Source of the DNA: Firmicutes bacterium UBA6811
Lineage (GTDB): Bacteria > Bacillota > SHA-98 > UBA4971
DNA length: 41,377 nucleotides
Direction: 5' to 3'
Assembly (NCBI GenBank): GCA_002452295.1
Contig: DKEX01000014.1
Span: forward strand, 185-41,561
A program made the translations under genes and the position numbers. A model generated the notes under the pieces. The model was given only the letters and a program-made list of their open reading frames with translations. It was not told the origin of the DNA and did no database searches. Positions 7,780-15,434 of the stretch are shown here, in pieces. The stretch's first letter is position 1. Every line of letters begins with the position of its first letter.

Positions 7780-8538
7780 ATGTCTGGACATTCCAAGTGG
7801 GCCAACATCAAACACCGGAAAGCCAGAGCTGATGCCGAGCGCGGGAGGATGTTCACGAAGGTCGCAAGGGAGATCCTCATCGCGGCCCGCGAGGGCGGCC
7901 CTGACCCCGAGGCCAACTTCCGGCTGCGGATGGCGATAGACCGGGCAAGGGCCGTGAATATGCCAGGCGACAGCATCATGCGGGCGATAAAGAGGGGTGC
8001 GGGTGAGGGCGAAACCGAGAACTACGAGGAGATCACCTACGAGGGTTACGGCCCCGGCGGGGTCGCGATCATGGTTGAGGTGATGACCGATAACAGGAAC
8101 CGCGCGGCCTCCGACGTCCGACATACCTTCACAAGGCACGGAGGAAACCTGGGCGAGACTGGCTGCGTGGCATGGATGTTCCGCAAGAAGGGCCTCCTGG
8201 TGGTGGACCTTGCCGACCTCGAGATGAGCGAGGACGACCTGGTGGCGCTCGCGGTGGAGGCGGGCGCCGAGGACTTCAAGTCCGACGGCGCCACCGTGGA
8301 GATCACCACCGACCCCGGGGAGTTTGAGAACGTGCAGAAGTTCCTCAGGGACCACGGCATCGAGTTCACCGTGGCGGAGCTGACCATGGTGCCCCAGACC
8401 ACCGTGCGGGTGACTGGCAGGGAGGCCAAGCAGGTCCTTGGCCTCACCGAGGCCCTGGAGGAGCTGGACGACGTCCAGCAAGTACACGCGAACTTCGACA
8501 TCTCCGACGAGGAGATGGAGGCGGCCGCCGAGGACTGA
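7780..8538 (+). CDS. yebC: YebC/PmpR family transcription/translation factor
   Basis: 252 aa, starting MSGHSKWANIKHRKARADAE, the invariant opening of the family. It continues with FTKVAREILIAAR, PGDSIMRAIKRG and YEGYGPGGVAIMVE. Family members include DNA-binding regulators (PmpR) and ribosome-associated factors that ease polyproline stalling (YebC2, TACO1); sequence alone does not separate these. The ATG at 7780 follows GGGAGGGG; an upstream in-frame start at 7759 would swallow that ribosome site. In Clostridia yebC commonly sits next to a bofC-type gene and ruvCAB; here the bofC-type gene follows but ruvCAB does not. Confidence 0.95.
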   Translation: MSGHSKWANIKHRKARADAERGRMFTKVAREILIAAREGGPDPEANFRLRMAIDRARAVNMPGDSIMRAIKRGAGEGETENYEEITYEGYGPGGVAIMVEVMTDNRNRAASDVRHTFTRHGGNLGETGCVAWMFRKKGLLVVDLADLEMSEDDLVALAVEAGAEDFKSDGATVEITTDPGEFENVQKFLRDHGIEFTVAELTMVPQTTVRVTGREAKQVLGLTEALEELDDVQQVHANFDISDEEMEAAAED

Positions 8539-8658
8539 CCCCGGACTCTTTCCATTGTGAGTTGTCGGTGAAAGGGAGGGCTTACATTACAGGCTTACCG
8601 CATACGGGTGCGCGGCCGCCCTCGGCTTCATGGATCCCGCATAGGCGTCGACCTCGAG

Positions 8659-8686
8659 AAGAACATGGCAAGTATGCTATGTTCTT
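8659..8686. repeat. 12-position inverted repeat in the yebC-bofC gap
   Basis: AAGAACAT...ATGTTCTT with inner GCA-AGTA-TGC gives one nearly uninterrupted hairpin (one G.T pair). No T-run follows, so it is not a classical terminator. It lies just upstream of the sigma-G-like promoter and could be an operator or an mRNA hairpin. A second, perfect 14-base palindrome, GAGGAATATTCCTC, lies at 8694-8707. Confidence 0.7.
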
Positions 8687-8696
8687 TCGTCTGGAG

Positions 8697-8725
8697 GAAT
8701 ATTCCTCGCAACTTGGGGCATGATA
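8697..8725 (+). promoter_or_regulatory. Sigma-G (forespore) type promoter of the bofC-like gene
   Basis: GAATA (8697-8701), a 17-base spacer and CATGATA (8719-8725). This resembles the B. subtilis sigma-G consensus GHATR-N17/18-CATWHTA with one departure. bofC is sigma-G dependent in B. subtilis, which agrees. The -35 overlaps the 14-base palindrome at 8694-8707. Confidence 0.55.
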
Positions 8726-8764
8726 GCCAGGGGATCTGCCAGGTTTCGCCGGAGGGGTGACGCC

Positions 8765-9388
8765 GTGAACCGCAAGGGCAGGCTGGTGGCCATGTGTGTG
8801 GTGCTGACCCTGGCGTCTGCGGGGGCGACCTACACATACCTCAGCCTGAAAGCCGCCCACAACCTCGAGCGCACGAGGGAAAGGCTCCAGGAGGCCCACC
8901 CGGGGCCGGAGGAGACCTCTCTGCCCCGGGAAGGCCTGCAGGCGGGGCTCGAGGGGCTTGCCGCGGCCGCGAAGATATCGTCCACAACAGAGATAGTATA
9001 CCGGGTCATGTACGAGTGCGGCCACGAGGAGGTGAACAAGATGGCCGCCCCCCCTGAGATGGTGGGGCTTACCCGCGAGGAGCTTGCGCGCGAGGTGGAC
9101 GACTGGACCATAACCGAGTTCACGCAGGGCCGGGTGGTGATGTCCCAAAGACGTGCGGGGATGTCCCCCGCGTGCCTTTCAACCATGCACATCGGGGAGA
9201 AGGACGGGTTGGTGACGGTGTTCTACGGCGATCCCCGGCACCGATGCAGGCCCAAGAGCGTGACGCGAATACGGGTCAGCGACCTCCCACCGGGCGAGAG
9301 GGCCGACCTTCGCGCCGGGATACCCGTCTCGGGCGAGGAGGACCTTCTCCGCATCCTCGAAACCCTGGCAAGCTGGGCTGACGGCTGA
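8765..9388 (+). CDS. bofC: BofC-like protein (bypass-of-forespore C family)
   Basis: 207 aa. A single N-terminal hydrophobic helix (about residues 8-26) acts as signal or anchor, followed by a charged linker and a C-terminal domain. That domain shows YRVMYECGHEE, DDWTITEF, SPACLSTMHIGEKDGLVTVF and GIPVSGEEDLLRILETLASW, the pattern of the BofC C-terminal domain. In B. subtilis BofC is secreted from the forespore and restrains the SpoIVB protease that triggers sigma-K. The start is GTG at 8765 with GGAGGGGTGA just upstream. The position after yebC and the sigma-G-like promoter support the assignment. The BofC N-terminal domain is not clearly present. Confidence 0.75.
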   Translation: MNRKGRLVAMCVVLTLASAGATYTYLSLKAAHNLERTRERLQEAHPGPEETSLPREGLQAGLEGLAAAAKISSTTEIVYRVMYECGHEEVNKMAAPPEMVGLTREELAREVDDWTITEFTQGRVVMSQRRAGMSPACLSTMHIGEKDGLVTVFYGDPRHRCRPKSVTRIRVSDLPPGERADLRAGIPVSGEEDLLRILETLASWADG

Positions 9389-9560
9389 GGTGCGCGCCAT
9401 GCAGGTGCGTGTGCAGGCGCTGGCGTGGGCGCGAGCGCGGGTGCGGTACCGGGCGTGGCGCCACTGCGTAGCCTGTGGCCCAGGCGTAGGCCAGCGGTAA
9501 GGCGCAGGCCAGGGCCCCGGGGGCGGACAGGCTCCAGGCCCGATCTCGGAAATTTGCAGG
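9389..9560. other. GC-rich gap with degenerate short repeats before the groESL promoter
   Basis: It contains runs built from GCGTGGGCGCGAGCGCGGGTGCG and AGGC(G/C)(T/C)AGGCCAG-type units. No gene or clear terminator is visible. Confidence 0.4.
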
Positions 9561-9568
9561 CTCACCTA

Positions 9569-9598
9569 TTGACAATCCGGAATGAGGTTCTGTAATAT
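9569..9598 (+). promoter_or_regulatory. SigA promoter of groES-groEL
   Basis: TTGACA (9569-9574), an 18-base spacer and TAATAT (9593-9598). The start of transcription is predicted just before the CIRCE operator. Confidence 0.85.
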
Positions 9599-9610
9599 GG
9601 TATCGGATTG

Positions 9611-9637
9611 TTAGCACTCCCCCTCGGTGAGTGCTAA
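9611..9637. promoter_or_regulatory. CIRCE operator (HrcA-binding site)
   Basis: Perfect TTAGCACTC-N9-GAGTGCTAA between the promoter and groES. It implies HrcA repression relieved by heat. hrcA itself is not in the window. Confidence 0.97.
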
Positions 9638-9663
9638 ATTTCAGCCCAGAGGAGGTATGACGA

Positions 9664-9945
9664 GTGGTAAAGCCATTGGAGGACAGAGTGGTGGTCAAAC
9701 CGAACACCGAGGAAGAGCGCACGAAGGGCGGCATCGTCCTGCCCGACACGGCGAAGGAGCGCCCGCAGGAAGGTGAAGTGATCGCCGTCGGGCCCGGGAA
9801 GCTCCTCGAGAACGGCCAGAGAGCGCCGGTGGACGTGAAACCCGGGGACAAGGTCATCTTCGCCAAGTACGGCGGCACCGAAGTGAAGATCGACGGCGAG
9901 GAGTACATCATCCTCCGCCAGAGTGACATCCTGGCCGTCAAGTAG
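9664..9945 (+). CDS. groES: Co-chaperonin GroES
   Basis: 93 aa heptameric lid of the GroEL chaperonin, complete. It begins VKPLEDRVVVKPNTEEERTK and carries the mobile loop GGIVLPDTAKERPQEGEV and the GDKVIFAKYGGTEVKI roof region. The start is GTG at 9664 after AGAGGAGGT; an upstream ATG at 9658 is in another frame. It is the first gene of the CIRCE-controlled pair, 43 bases ahead of groEL. Confidence 0.98.
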   Translation: MVKPLEDRVVVKPNTEEERTKGGIVLPDTAKERPQEGEVIAVGPGKLLENGQRAPVDVKPGDKVIFAKYGGTEVKIDGEEYIILRQSDILAVK

Positions 9946-9988
9946 CCCTACACAATATCACGGCAAGCAACAGGGGGGTATACATACG

Positions 9989-11611
9989 ATGGGTGCCAAA
10001 CAGCTCACTTTCAGCGAGGAGGCCAGGCGTTCGCTCCAGAAGGGCGTTGACAGGGTGGCCTCCGCCGTCAAGGTGACCCTCGGGCCGAGGGGCCGTAACG
10101 TGGTGCTTGAACGGAAGTTCGGGTCGCCCACCATCACCAAGGATGGCGTGACCGTCGCCAAGGAGATCGAGCTCGAAGACCCGTACGAGAACATGGGAGC
10201 GCAGCTGTGCAGGGAAGTTGCGTCGAAGACCAACGACGTGGCCGGCGACGGCACCACCACCGCAACCGTGCTCGCGCAGGCCATTGTGGCTGAGGGCCTC
10301 AAGAACGTCGCGGCCGGCGCGAACCCCATGTTCGTCAAGAAGGGGATCGACAGGGCGGTCGAAGCCGCCGTGGATGAGATCAAGAAATTCAGCATTCCCG
10401 TGGAAGGCAAAGACGACATCGCGCACGTCGCCGCCATAGCCGGCAACGACCCCGCCATAGGTGACAAGATCGCCGAGGCGATGGATCTCGTCGGCAAGGA
10501 CGGCGTCATTACCGTCGAGGAGTCCAAGGGCATCGAGATCACCGTCGAGAAAGTCGAAGGCATGGAGTTCGACAAGGGTTACATCTCCCCCTACTTCGTG
10601 ACCAACGCCGAGGCCATGGAGGCCGTGTTCGAGGACCCGTACATTCTCCTCCATGAGAAGAAGATAACGGCCGTGGCCGACCTCCTGCCGCTTCTGGAGA
10701 AGGTCGCGCGGGCCGGCAAGCCGCTCGTCATCATCGCCGAGGACGTCGAGGGCGAGGCCCTCGCCACGCTCGTGGTCAACAAGATCCGCGGCATCCTCAA
10801 CGTGGCCGCGGTGAAGGCCCCCGGGTTCGGCGACAGGCGCAAGGCCATGATGGAGGACATCGCCATCCTGACCGGCGGCACGTTCCTCTCGGAGGACCTC
10901 GGCGTCAAGCTGGAGAACGTTGACCTCCACATGCTCGGCCAGGCGAAAACCGTCAAGATCAACCGCGAGAAGACCACGATCGTGGAGGGCCGCGGCGACA
11001 GAGATAAGATCAAGGGCCGCATAGCCCAGATCAAGAAGCAGATCGAGGAGAGCGACTCCGATTACGATCGCGAGAAGCTCCAGGAGAGGCTGGCCAAGCT
11101 CGCAGGCGGCGTGGCCATAATCAAGGTCGGCGCGTCCACCGAGACGGAGCTCAAGGAGAAGAAGCACCGGATCGAGGACGCCCTCGCCGCGACGCGCGCC
11201 GCGGTCGAGGAGGGCATCGTTGCCGGCGGCGGCACCACCCTCGTGAACATCCTGCCGGCCCTCGACAAGATCGAGGTGAGCGGCGACGAGAAGGTCGGCG
11301 TCCAGATCGTGAAGAGGGCTCTCGAGGAGCCGCTCCGCCAGATCGCGAACAACGCGGGCCTCGAGGGGTCTGTCGTCCTCGAGCGGGTCAAGAGCCAGGA
11401 GAAGACCGGGGTCGGCTTCGACGCCGTAACCGAGGAGTACGTTGACCTCGTCAAGGCTGGCATCGTGGACCCGGTCAAGGTGACCCGGAGCGCCCTGCAG
11501 AACGCGGCGAGCATCGCGTCCATGCTCCTCACCACCGAGGCGCTTGTGGCGGATATCCCCAAGGAGGAGAAGACCCCGCCCTACCCGCCCGGAGGCGGCA
11601 TGGATTACTAG
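9989..11611 (+). CDS. groEL: Chaperonin GroEL
   Basis: 540 aa, full length. It folds client proteins in its ATP-driven cavity with GroES. Key blocks are KVTLGPRGRNVVLERKFGSP, the ATP-site motif GDGTTTATVLAQ, GIVAGGGTTL and the C-terminal GGGMDY tail (a single GGM repeat rather than several). The ATG at 9989 follows AGGGGGG with long spacing; the frame is open further upstream but only within groES. A strong terminator follows. Confidence 0.99.
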   Translation: MGAKQLTFSEEARRSLQKGVDRVASAVKVTLGPRGRNVVLERKFGSPTITKDGVTVAKEIELEDPYENMGAQLCREVASKTNDVAGDGTTTATVLAQAIVAEGLKNVAAGANPMFVKKGIDRAVEAAVDEIKKFSIPVEGKDDIAHVAAIAGNDPAIGDKIAEAMDLVGKDGVITVEESKGIEITVEKVEGMEFDKGYISPYFVTNAEAMEAVFEDPYILLHEKKITAVADLLPLLEKVARAGKPLVIIAEDVEGEALATLVVNKIRGILNVAAVKAPGFGDRRKAMMEDIAILTGGTFLSEDLGVKLENVDLHMLGQAKTVKINREKTTIVEGRGDRDKIKGRIAQIKKQIEESDSDYDREKLQERLAKLAGGVAIIKVGASTETELKEKKHRIEDALAATRAAVEEGIVAGGGTTLVNILPALDKIEVSGDEKVGVQIVKRALEEPLRQIANNAGLEGSVVLERVKSQEKTGVGFDAVTEEYVDLVKAGIVDPVKVTRSALQNAASIASMLLTTEALVADIPKEEKTPPYPPGGGMDY

Positions 11612-11640
11612 ACGCTCCACGTAATTGAGACTGCCCTCGG

Positions 11641-11672
11641 GCGACCCCGGATGGACCTCCGGGGTCGCTTTT
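11641..11672 (+). terminator. Rho-independent terminator after groEL
   Basis: A 10-bp stem GCGACCCCGG/CCGGGGTCGC with an 8-base loop, followed by TTTTAT. Confidence 0.92.
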
Positions 11673-11715
11673 ATGCTATGATTTGCATAGGCAAGAGAGC
11701 ACTGGAGGGGAGACC

Positions 11716-12048
11716 GTGGGCCGGGCGACGCTTCTTGCCGTCATCGTCGCAATCTTCGCATATGGCCTTATCTCCCAGCCCCCGGTGTCCGCCGGGGAGG
11801 GCGGCAGAGGCCCCGGCACTGCCTGGGCTGATGCTGTGCTGAACGCCCGGCTTGGCTTCGGCGGCAGATGCCACCCGGGCTCGTGGGCACCGCTTCGCGT
11901 CGAGCTCCGGTGCCACGACCGGCGCGCCGTCGACGACCAGGCGCTCGACCACGCGGCCCCGGGTGTACTTCGCACGCCTGCGAAAGGAACGCGCCCGGGG
12001 CAAGTGAACCCCGGGCGGAGTCAGGCATTCCTGGCGATGGGCGGGTGA
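11716..12048 (+). pseudogene. Truncated secreted-protein gene (5' remnant)
   Basis: A clear start (GGAGGGG, then GTG at 11716) opens a protein with a hydrophobic signal (LLAVIVAIFAYGLISQ), a cleavage-type AxA-like region, and then LNARLGFGGRCHPGSWAPLR. That last segment resembles the first beta-strand region of large secreted Bacillota proteins (Gly-rich, then P-G-x-W-x-P-x-R-V). From about residue 65 the reading loses protein-like character, and it stops at 110 aa. I read it as a gene cut shortly after its start by a deletion. A small intact secreted protein cannot be excluded. Confidence 0.4.
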
Positions 12049-12060
12049 AGGGCCACACCA

Positions 12061-12714
12061 TCACGAGTCGCGATCGACGCGCGCCACCCTGACGGACTCG
12101 ACGACCCCGTCCGTCACGGCAACCACCTCGATGGTGGCGTCCGCCACCCGGAACGTCCGGTGCGGGGCGAGGTCTACCCCTTCCTCCTCGGCAAGGTGCG
12201 CCACCACTCCTCCCAGCGTCCTCGCCATCTTCCCGGGCATATGCACGTTAGCGATCTGGTTTGCGGCGCTCACAGGCGTCGCCGCGCTAAGAAGGTGCTC
12301 GCCCGCCTCTATCCTCGCGACGAAGAGGAATTTCCTCACGGCGAACAGGCCCCCGATGGCCGCAACGCCCACGAGAAACTCGACGAGGGTCGTCTGAGGG
12401 CCCAGCATCTTTCGGGCCGCTACGTACATGAGGACCTCGATGACGCTTCCCGGCGTATGCCGAATGAGCATTATGCCGAGCTCGAGGCCGACCACCAACA
12501 GCAGCACGTGGCTTATGAGGGCCTGGAACGTGCTGTACGGGTCCTGAGGCGGCGCCCCCGCGGGTCGGAGCGCCAGGGTGCCGAGGTACCTCACGACCTC
12601 GATGCTCCCGACAACCACGCTCAGCAGCACAAACAGCGCAAGCAACGTCTCCCAGATGATGATTCCCCGTTCGATGTAGCTTCGAGTCAGGACCATATCC
12701 CGGCTTCTTGGCAT
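12061..12714 (-). CDS. PsiE-like membrane protein with soluble C-terminal domain
   Basis: 217 aa. Four hydrophobic segments lie within the first 135 residues, including FQALISHVLLLVVGLELGIM, VIEVLMYVAARKMLG and FLVGVAAIGGLFAVRKFLF. This spacing and the helix-LELxxM pattern resemble the PsiE (phosphate-starvation-inducible) family. The last 80 residues are a soluble domain of transporter-associated type (HMPGKMARTLGGVVAHLAEE). Its role is unknown; PsiE itself has no established function. The ATG at 12714 follows GGAGGGGG. No partner gene is nearby. Confidence 0.55.
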   Translation of the reverse strand: MPRSRDMVLTRSYIERGIIIWETLLALFVLLSVVVGSIEVVRYLGTLALRPAGAPPQDPYSTFQALISHVLLLVVGLELGIMLIRHTPGSVIEVLMYVAARKMLGPQTTLVEFLVGVAAIGGLFAVRKFLFVARIEAGEHLLSAATPVSAANQIANVHMPGKMARTLGGVVAHLAEEEGVDLAPHRTFRVADATIEVVAVTDGVVESVRVARVDRDS

Positions 12715-12893
12715 CCGCGCTGCCCCCTCCTATGTGCTTTGCCGTCGGTTTGCATAAATTCTCCTCGATCCTGCAGATTCCTTCCGAGGGTCTCAGGATC
12801 GTGGTCCCGTGCGTCCAGGGTGCCCAGGACGCCGACGCGCAAACCCTGTCAACGGGCCAGGCACATGCCGGGCACGAGGATGGCGTCTCTCTC
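12715..12893. other. Intergenic region between the PsiE-like gene and yunB
   Basis: 179 bases upstream of the PsiE-like gene and downstream of yunB. A TTGACA on the minus strand near 12850 has no matching -10. No gene is seen. Confidence 0.35.
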
Positions 12894-13598
12894 TCATTCT
12901 CCGGGAGCCGGCTGCTGCTGCTGGAGAAGGTTCCGCAGCTCAGAGCCGTGCAACTGGATGTAGGTCTCGGGCACGTCACCCATGATGAGGACCTCGGTGA
13001 TGGGCACCTGTACTGTGACGTCCACGGTGGAGACCACGAGCGGCACGACCAGCTTTATGTGGGCCGCAATGTCGAGGTAGATCTTGTGGCGGATCTGGTT
13101 TATGCCCGCCTGCTCGAAGTCGCTGAGTATCCTCGTGGTGACCGTGCCGAGGGGCACAACCGAGATGGGTATGCGCGGGCCGATGTTGGCGAGAACGTGG
13201 CTTCCGAGGACCTGGCCCAGGGGTATTCTCACCTGAGCCTCGGTGATCTTCTTGAGGTTCTCCTGGACGCGGATGGTGACCTTGGACGTGAGGCGGTCGA
13301 TCTCGGCGGTGTTCGGCTGCACGAGCACGACCCGGCCGGTGCTATCGGGCCTGAGAGCGTACAGGTCTTCCCACCGGATGTCCTCGGCGATCTCCGTCGC
13401 CACGGCCTGGGTCACGGCTTCCGTTGCGAGGACCCGCGCCTGGGCTTTGACCATCTGGTGTAGCGTCGGCCGCAGGCGCCAGTCCACGATGGCGAAAAGC
13501 ACGAGGGCGACCATGGCGAGGGCAGCCGCCCACTTGAGCAGCCTGTACCACCACGGCGGGCGGCGGGAAAGCCTCGGCCACCTCCGCGTGGACCGCAT
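12894..13598 (-). CDS. yunB: Sporulation protein YunB
   Basis: 234 aa (B. subtilis YunB is 254). One N-terminal transmembrane helix (about residues 23-43) is followed by a long extracytoplasmic domain. The family pattern is visible as VVLVQPNTAEIDRLTSKVTI, IRIPLGQVLGSHVLANIGP-type residues, then GTVTTRILSDFEQAGINQ and HKIYLDI. In B. subtilis yunB is sigma-E dependent and needed for proper spore formation, with unknown biochemistry. The ATG at 13598 is chosen because it puts about 20 residues before the helix; its ribosome site is weak. The frame stays open to 13973, and an ATG at 13814 behind GGGAAGGGGGG would add a 72-residue Arg-rich extension. Confidence 0.85.
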   Translation of the reverse strand: MRSTRRWPRLSRRPPWWYRLLKWAAALAMVALVLFAIVDWRLRPTLHQMVKAQARVLATEAVTQAVATEIAEDIRWEDLYALRPDSTGRVVLVQPNTAEIDRLTSKVTIRVQENLKKITEAQVRIPLGQVLGSHVLANIGPRIPISVVPLGTVTTRILSDFEQAGINQIRHKIYLDIAAHIKLVVPLVVSTVDVTVQVPITEVLIMGDVPETYIQLHGSELRNLLQQQQPAPGE

Positions 13599-13930
13599 CG
13601 TGCCGGGACCCGGACCGCCCCTGTCGCGCGCAAGAAGACCCCTCCTGCCCCGCTCCCTGGCCGCCGGCATGGTCGGCCGCGGGGCGCGAGGCCTTCTCGG
13701 CGCCCGGCGGGCAAGCCCCCACCTGGGTCCGAACGTCCTCGCGATGCTCCTGGCCACCTCCACCCACCAGGCGTGGCGGGGAAGGCCGCTCGACCAGCGG
13801 CGGCGCGGCATATGCCCGTCCCCCCTTCCCGCACCCGGGCGCGGTCCCCGGGGGGATCTCCGACGCCCTGGCAAGGCCACAGAAAGCCTGCGGTAAATCA
13901 TATTCACGGTGGAGCGGGAAAAGGCCACGG
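13599..13930 (-). other. Arg-rich open region upstream of yunB
   Basis: In frame with yunB, but rich in Arg, Gly and Pro codons as expected of any GC-rich open frame. It is either a 5' leader or an N-terminal extension of YunB. No promoter was recognised. Confidence 0.35.
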
Positions 13931-13964
13931 AAAACCCCGGCCGCGCAGCAGCAGCCGGGGTTTT
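13931..13964. terminator. Terminator after tyrS
   Basis: Perfect 11-bp stem AAAACCCCGGC/GCCGGGGTTTT with a 12-base loop, carrying A- and T-runs on both sides. It is positioned to end tyrS transcription on the minus strand. Confidence 0.85.
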
Positions 13965-14034
13965 GGGGAACACGGGGTGTTACCCGACGACCATCGTATG
14001 CAGGCTCCGGCGCCGAAAGGCGCCTTGCGCGCCG

Positions 14035-15261
14035 TCAGTTCACGTTGATCCTGGCGAACCTGCGCTTGCCGACCCGGAGCACCATCCCGGACCGGACATC
14101 CACGCGCGCCTGCGGGTCGGTAACCCGCTCATCGCCGACCCTCACCGCCCCCTGGTCGATGAGGCGCCGCGCCTCGCTGGTGCTGTCGGCAAGCCCTGCA
14201 GCTACAAGAAGTCGCGGGCACCACATCCTGCTGTCCACCAGGTCAGCGCCGGAGATGGCCACCTCGGGCACGCTCTCCGGAAGGTCACCCTTACGGAACA
14301 CGGCGTCGAATTCCTCCTCGGCGGCCGTCGCAGCCTCCTGGCCATGGTAGAGCGCAACGATCTCGCGGGCGAGGCGCCTTTTTGCATCCCTCGGATGCAG
14401 CCGCCCGGACGCAAGCCCCTCACGGATCGTCTCTATTTCGTCATCGGGAAGCGTGGTGGCAAGCTCGTAGAAGGCCATCATGACATCATCGGATATGGAC
14501 ATGGTCTTGCCGTACATCTCCGACGGCGGTTCGGCAACGCCGATGTAGTTGCCCACGCTCTTGCTCATCTTCTTGACGCCATCGGTGCCAACGAGGAGGG
14601 GCATGAGCATGGCGACCTGGGGTTCCTCGCCGTACTCGCGCTGGAGCATCCTCCCGAAGAGGATATTGAACTTCTGGTCCGTCCCGCCAAGCTCGACGTC
14701 GGCACGCAGCGCGACGGAGTCGTACGCCTGCATGAACGGGTAGAAGAACTCGTGAATGTAGATGGGCCGCTCCTCGCGGAACCTCTCGTTGAACTCGTCG
14801 CGCTCGAGCATCCTCGCCACGGTGTACTTGGAGGCGAGTCTGATGACGTCTTCGAACATGAGCTTCGAGAGCCACTCGCCGTTGAATGCGATGCGCGTCC
14901 TCGCAGGGTCGAGGATCTTGTACGCCTGATCCTGGTAGGTGCGGGCGTTCCTCGCGACCTCCTCGGCCGACAGTTGGAGCCTCGTCTCGGATTTGCCCGT
15001 GGGATCGCCGATGCGCCCGGTGAAGTCGCCCACCACGAGGATGACCTCGTGGCCCAGATCCTGGCATTCCCGCAGCTTCCGCAGGACCACGGCGTGGCCC
15101 AGGTGGATATCGGGCGCGGACGGGTCAAGACCCAGCTTGACCCGGAGCGGTCGCCGGGCCCGCGACGCCTGCTCCAGCTTTTCACGAAGGTCGTCCTCCG
15201 ACACGATCTCCGCGGTTTTCCTCCGCAGGATGTTTACCTGTTCCTCGACGGTCAACTCCAT
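14035..15261 (-). CDS. tyrS: Tyrosyl-tRNA synthetase
   Basis: 408 aa class I synthetase charging tRNA-Tyr. Signatures are HLGH at 53-56 in LDPSAPDIHLGHAVVL, KMSKS at 231-235, and a C-terminal S4 RNA-binding domain (SEARRLIDQGAVRVGDERV). The HLGH/KMSKS spacing and YHGQEAA region fit the TyrZ-like subgroup. Start choice: ATG 15261 lies only 2 bases after GGGAGG, while the in-frame TTG at 15255 has 8-base spacing. The TTG may be the real initiator, which would remove two residues. Unlike the other three synthetases here, there is no T-box. The promoter lies 25-55 bases upstream and leaves a leader of about 20 bases. Confidence 0.97.
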   Translation of the reverse strand: MELTVEEQVNILRRKTAEIVSEDDLREKLEQASRARRPLRVKLGLDPSAPDIHLGHAVVLRKLRECQDLGHEVILVVGDFTGRIGDPTGKSETRLQLSAEEVARNARTYQDQAYKILDPARTRIAFNGEWLSKLMFEDVIRLASKYTVARMLERDEFNERFREERPIYIHEFFYPFMQAYDSVALRADVELGGTDQKFNILFGRMLQREYGEEPQVAMLMPLLVGTDGVKKMSKSVGNYIGVAEPPSEMYGKTMSISDDVMMAFYELATTLPDDEIETIREGLASGRLHPRDAKRRLAREIVALYHGQEAATAAEEEFDAVFRKGDLPESVPEVAISGADLVDSRMWCPRLLVAAGLADSTSEARRLIDQGAVRVGDERVTDPQARVDVRSGMVLRVGKRRFARINVN

Positions 15262-15285
15262 TACCTCCCGGTCGACGTTACATTC

Positions 15286-15315
15286 ACTTTAGCACACGGC
15301 GATCCCCGGCGTCAA
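15286..15315 (-). promoter_or_regulatory. SigA promoter of tyrS
   Basis: TTGACG (15315-15310), an 18-base spacer and TAAAGT (15291-15286) preceded by TGC (extended -10). It is divergent from the penicillin-binding-protein promoter. Confidence 0.7.
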
Positions 15316-15338
15316 TGACCCGCCGCAGCGAGCCCGGG

Positions 15339-15369
15339 TTGACGCGCGCGACGCGTGTTGTGGTATAAT
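15339..15369 (+). promoter_or_regulatory. SigA promoter of the class A PBP gene
   Basis: TTGACG (15339-15344), a 19-base spacer and TGG-TATAAT (15364-15369). Confidence 0.75.
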
Positions 15370-15434
15370 TGGGCCAGACAGGGCGGGAGAAGGCCTTTTC
15401 CTTGAGGTAGCTTCTTCGAGAGAGGGGCGCATCG

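Noticed and set aside
9938..11620. Open frame of 560 codons antisense to groEL
   Set aside because: It mirrors groEL codon structure in GC-rich DNA; the groEL protein is unmistakable and the antisense product resembles nothing.
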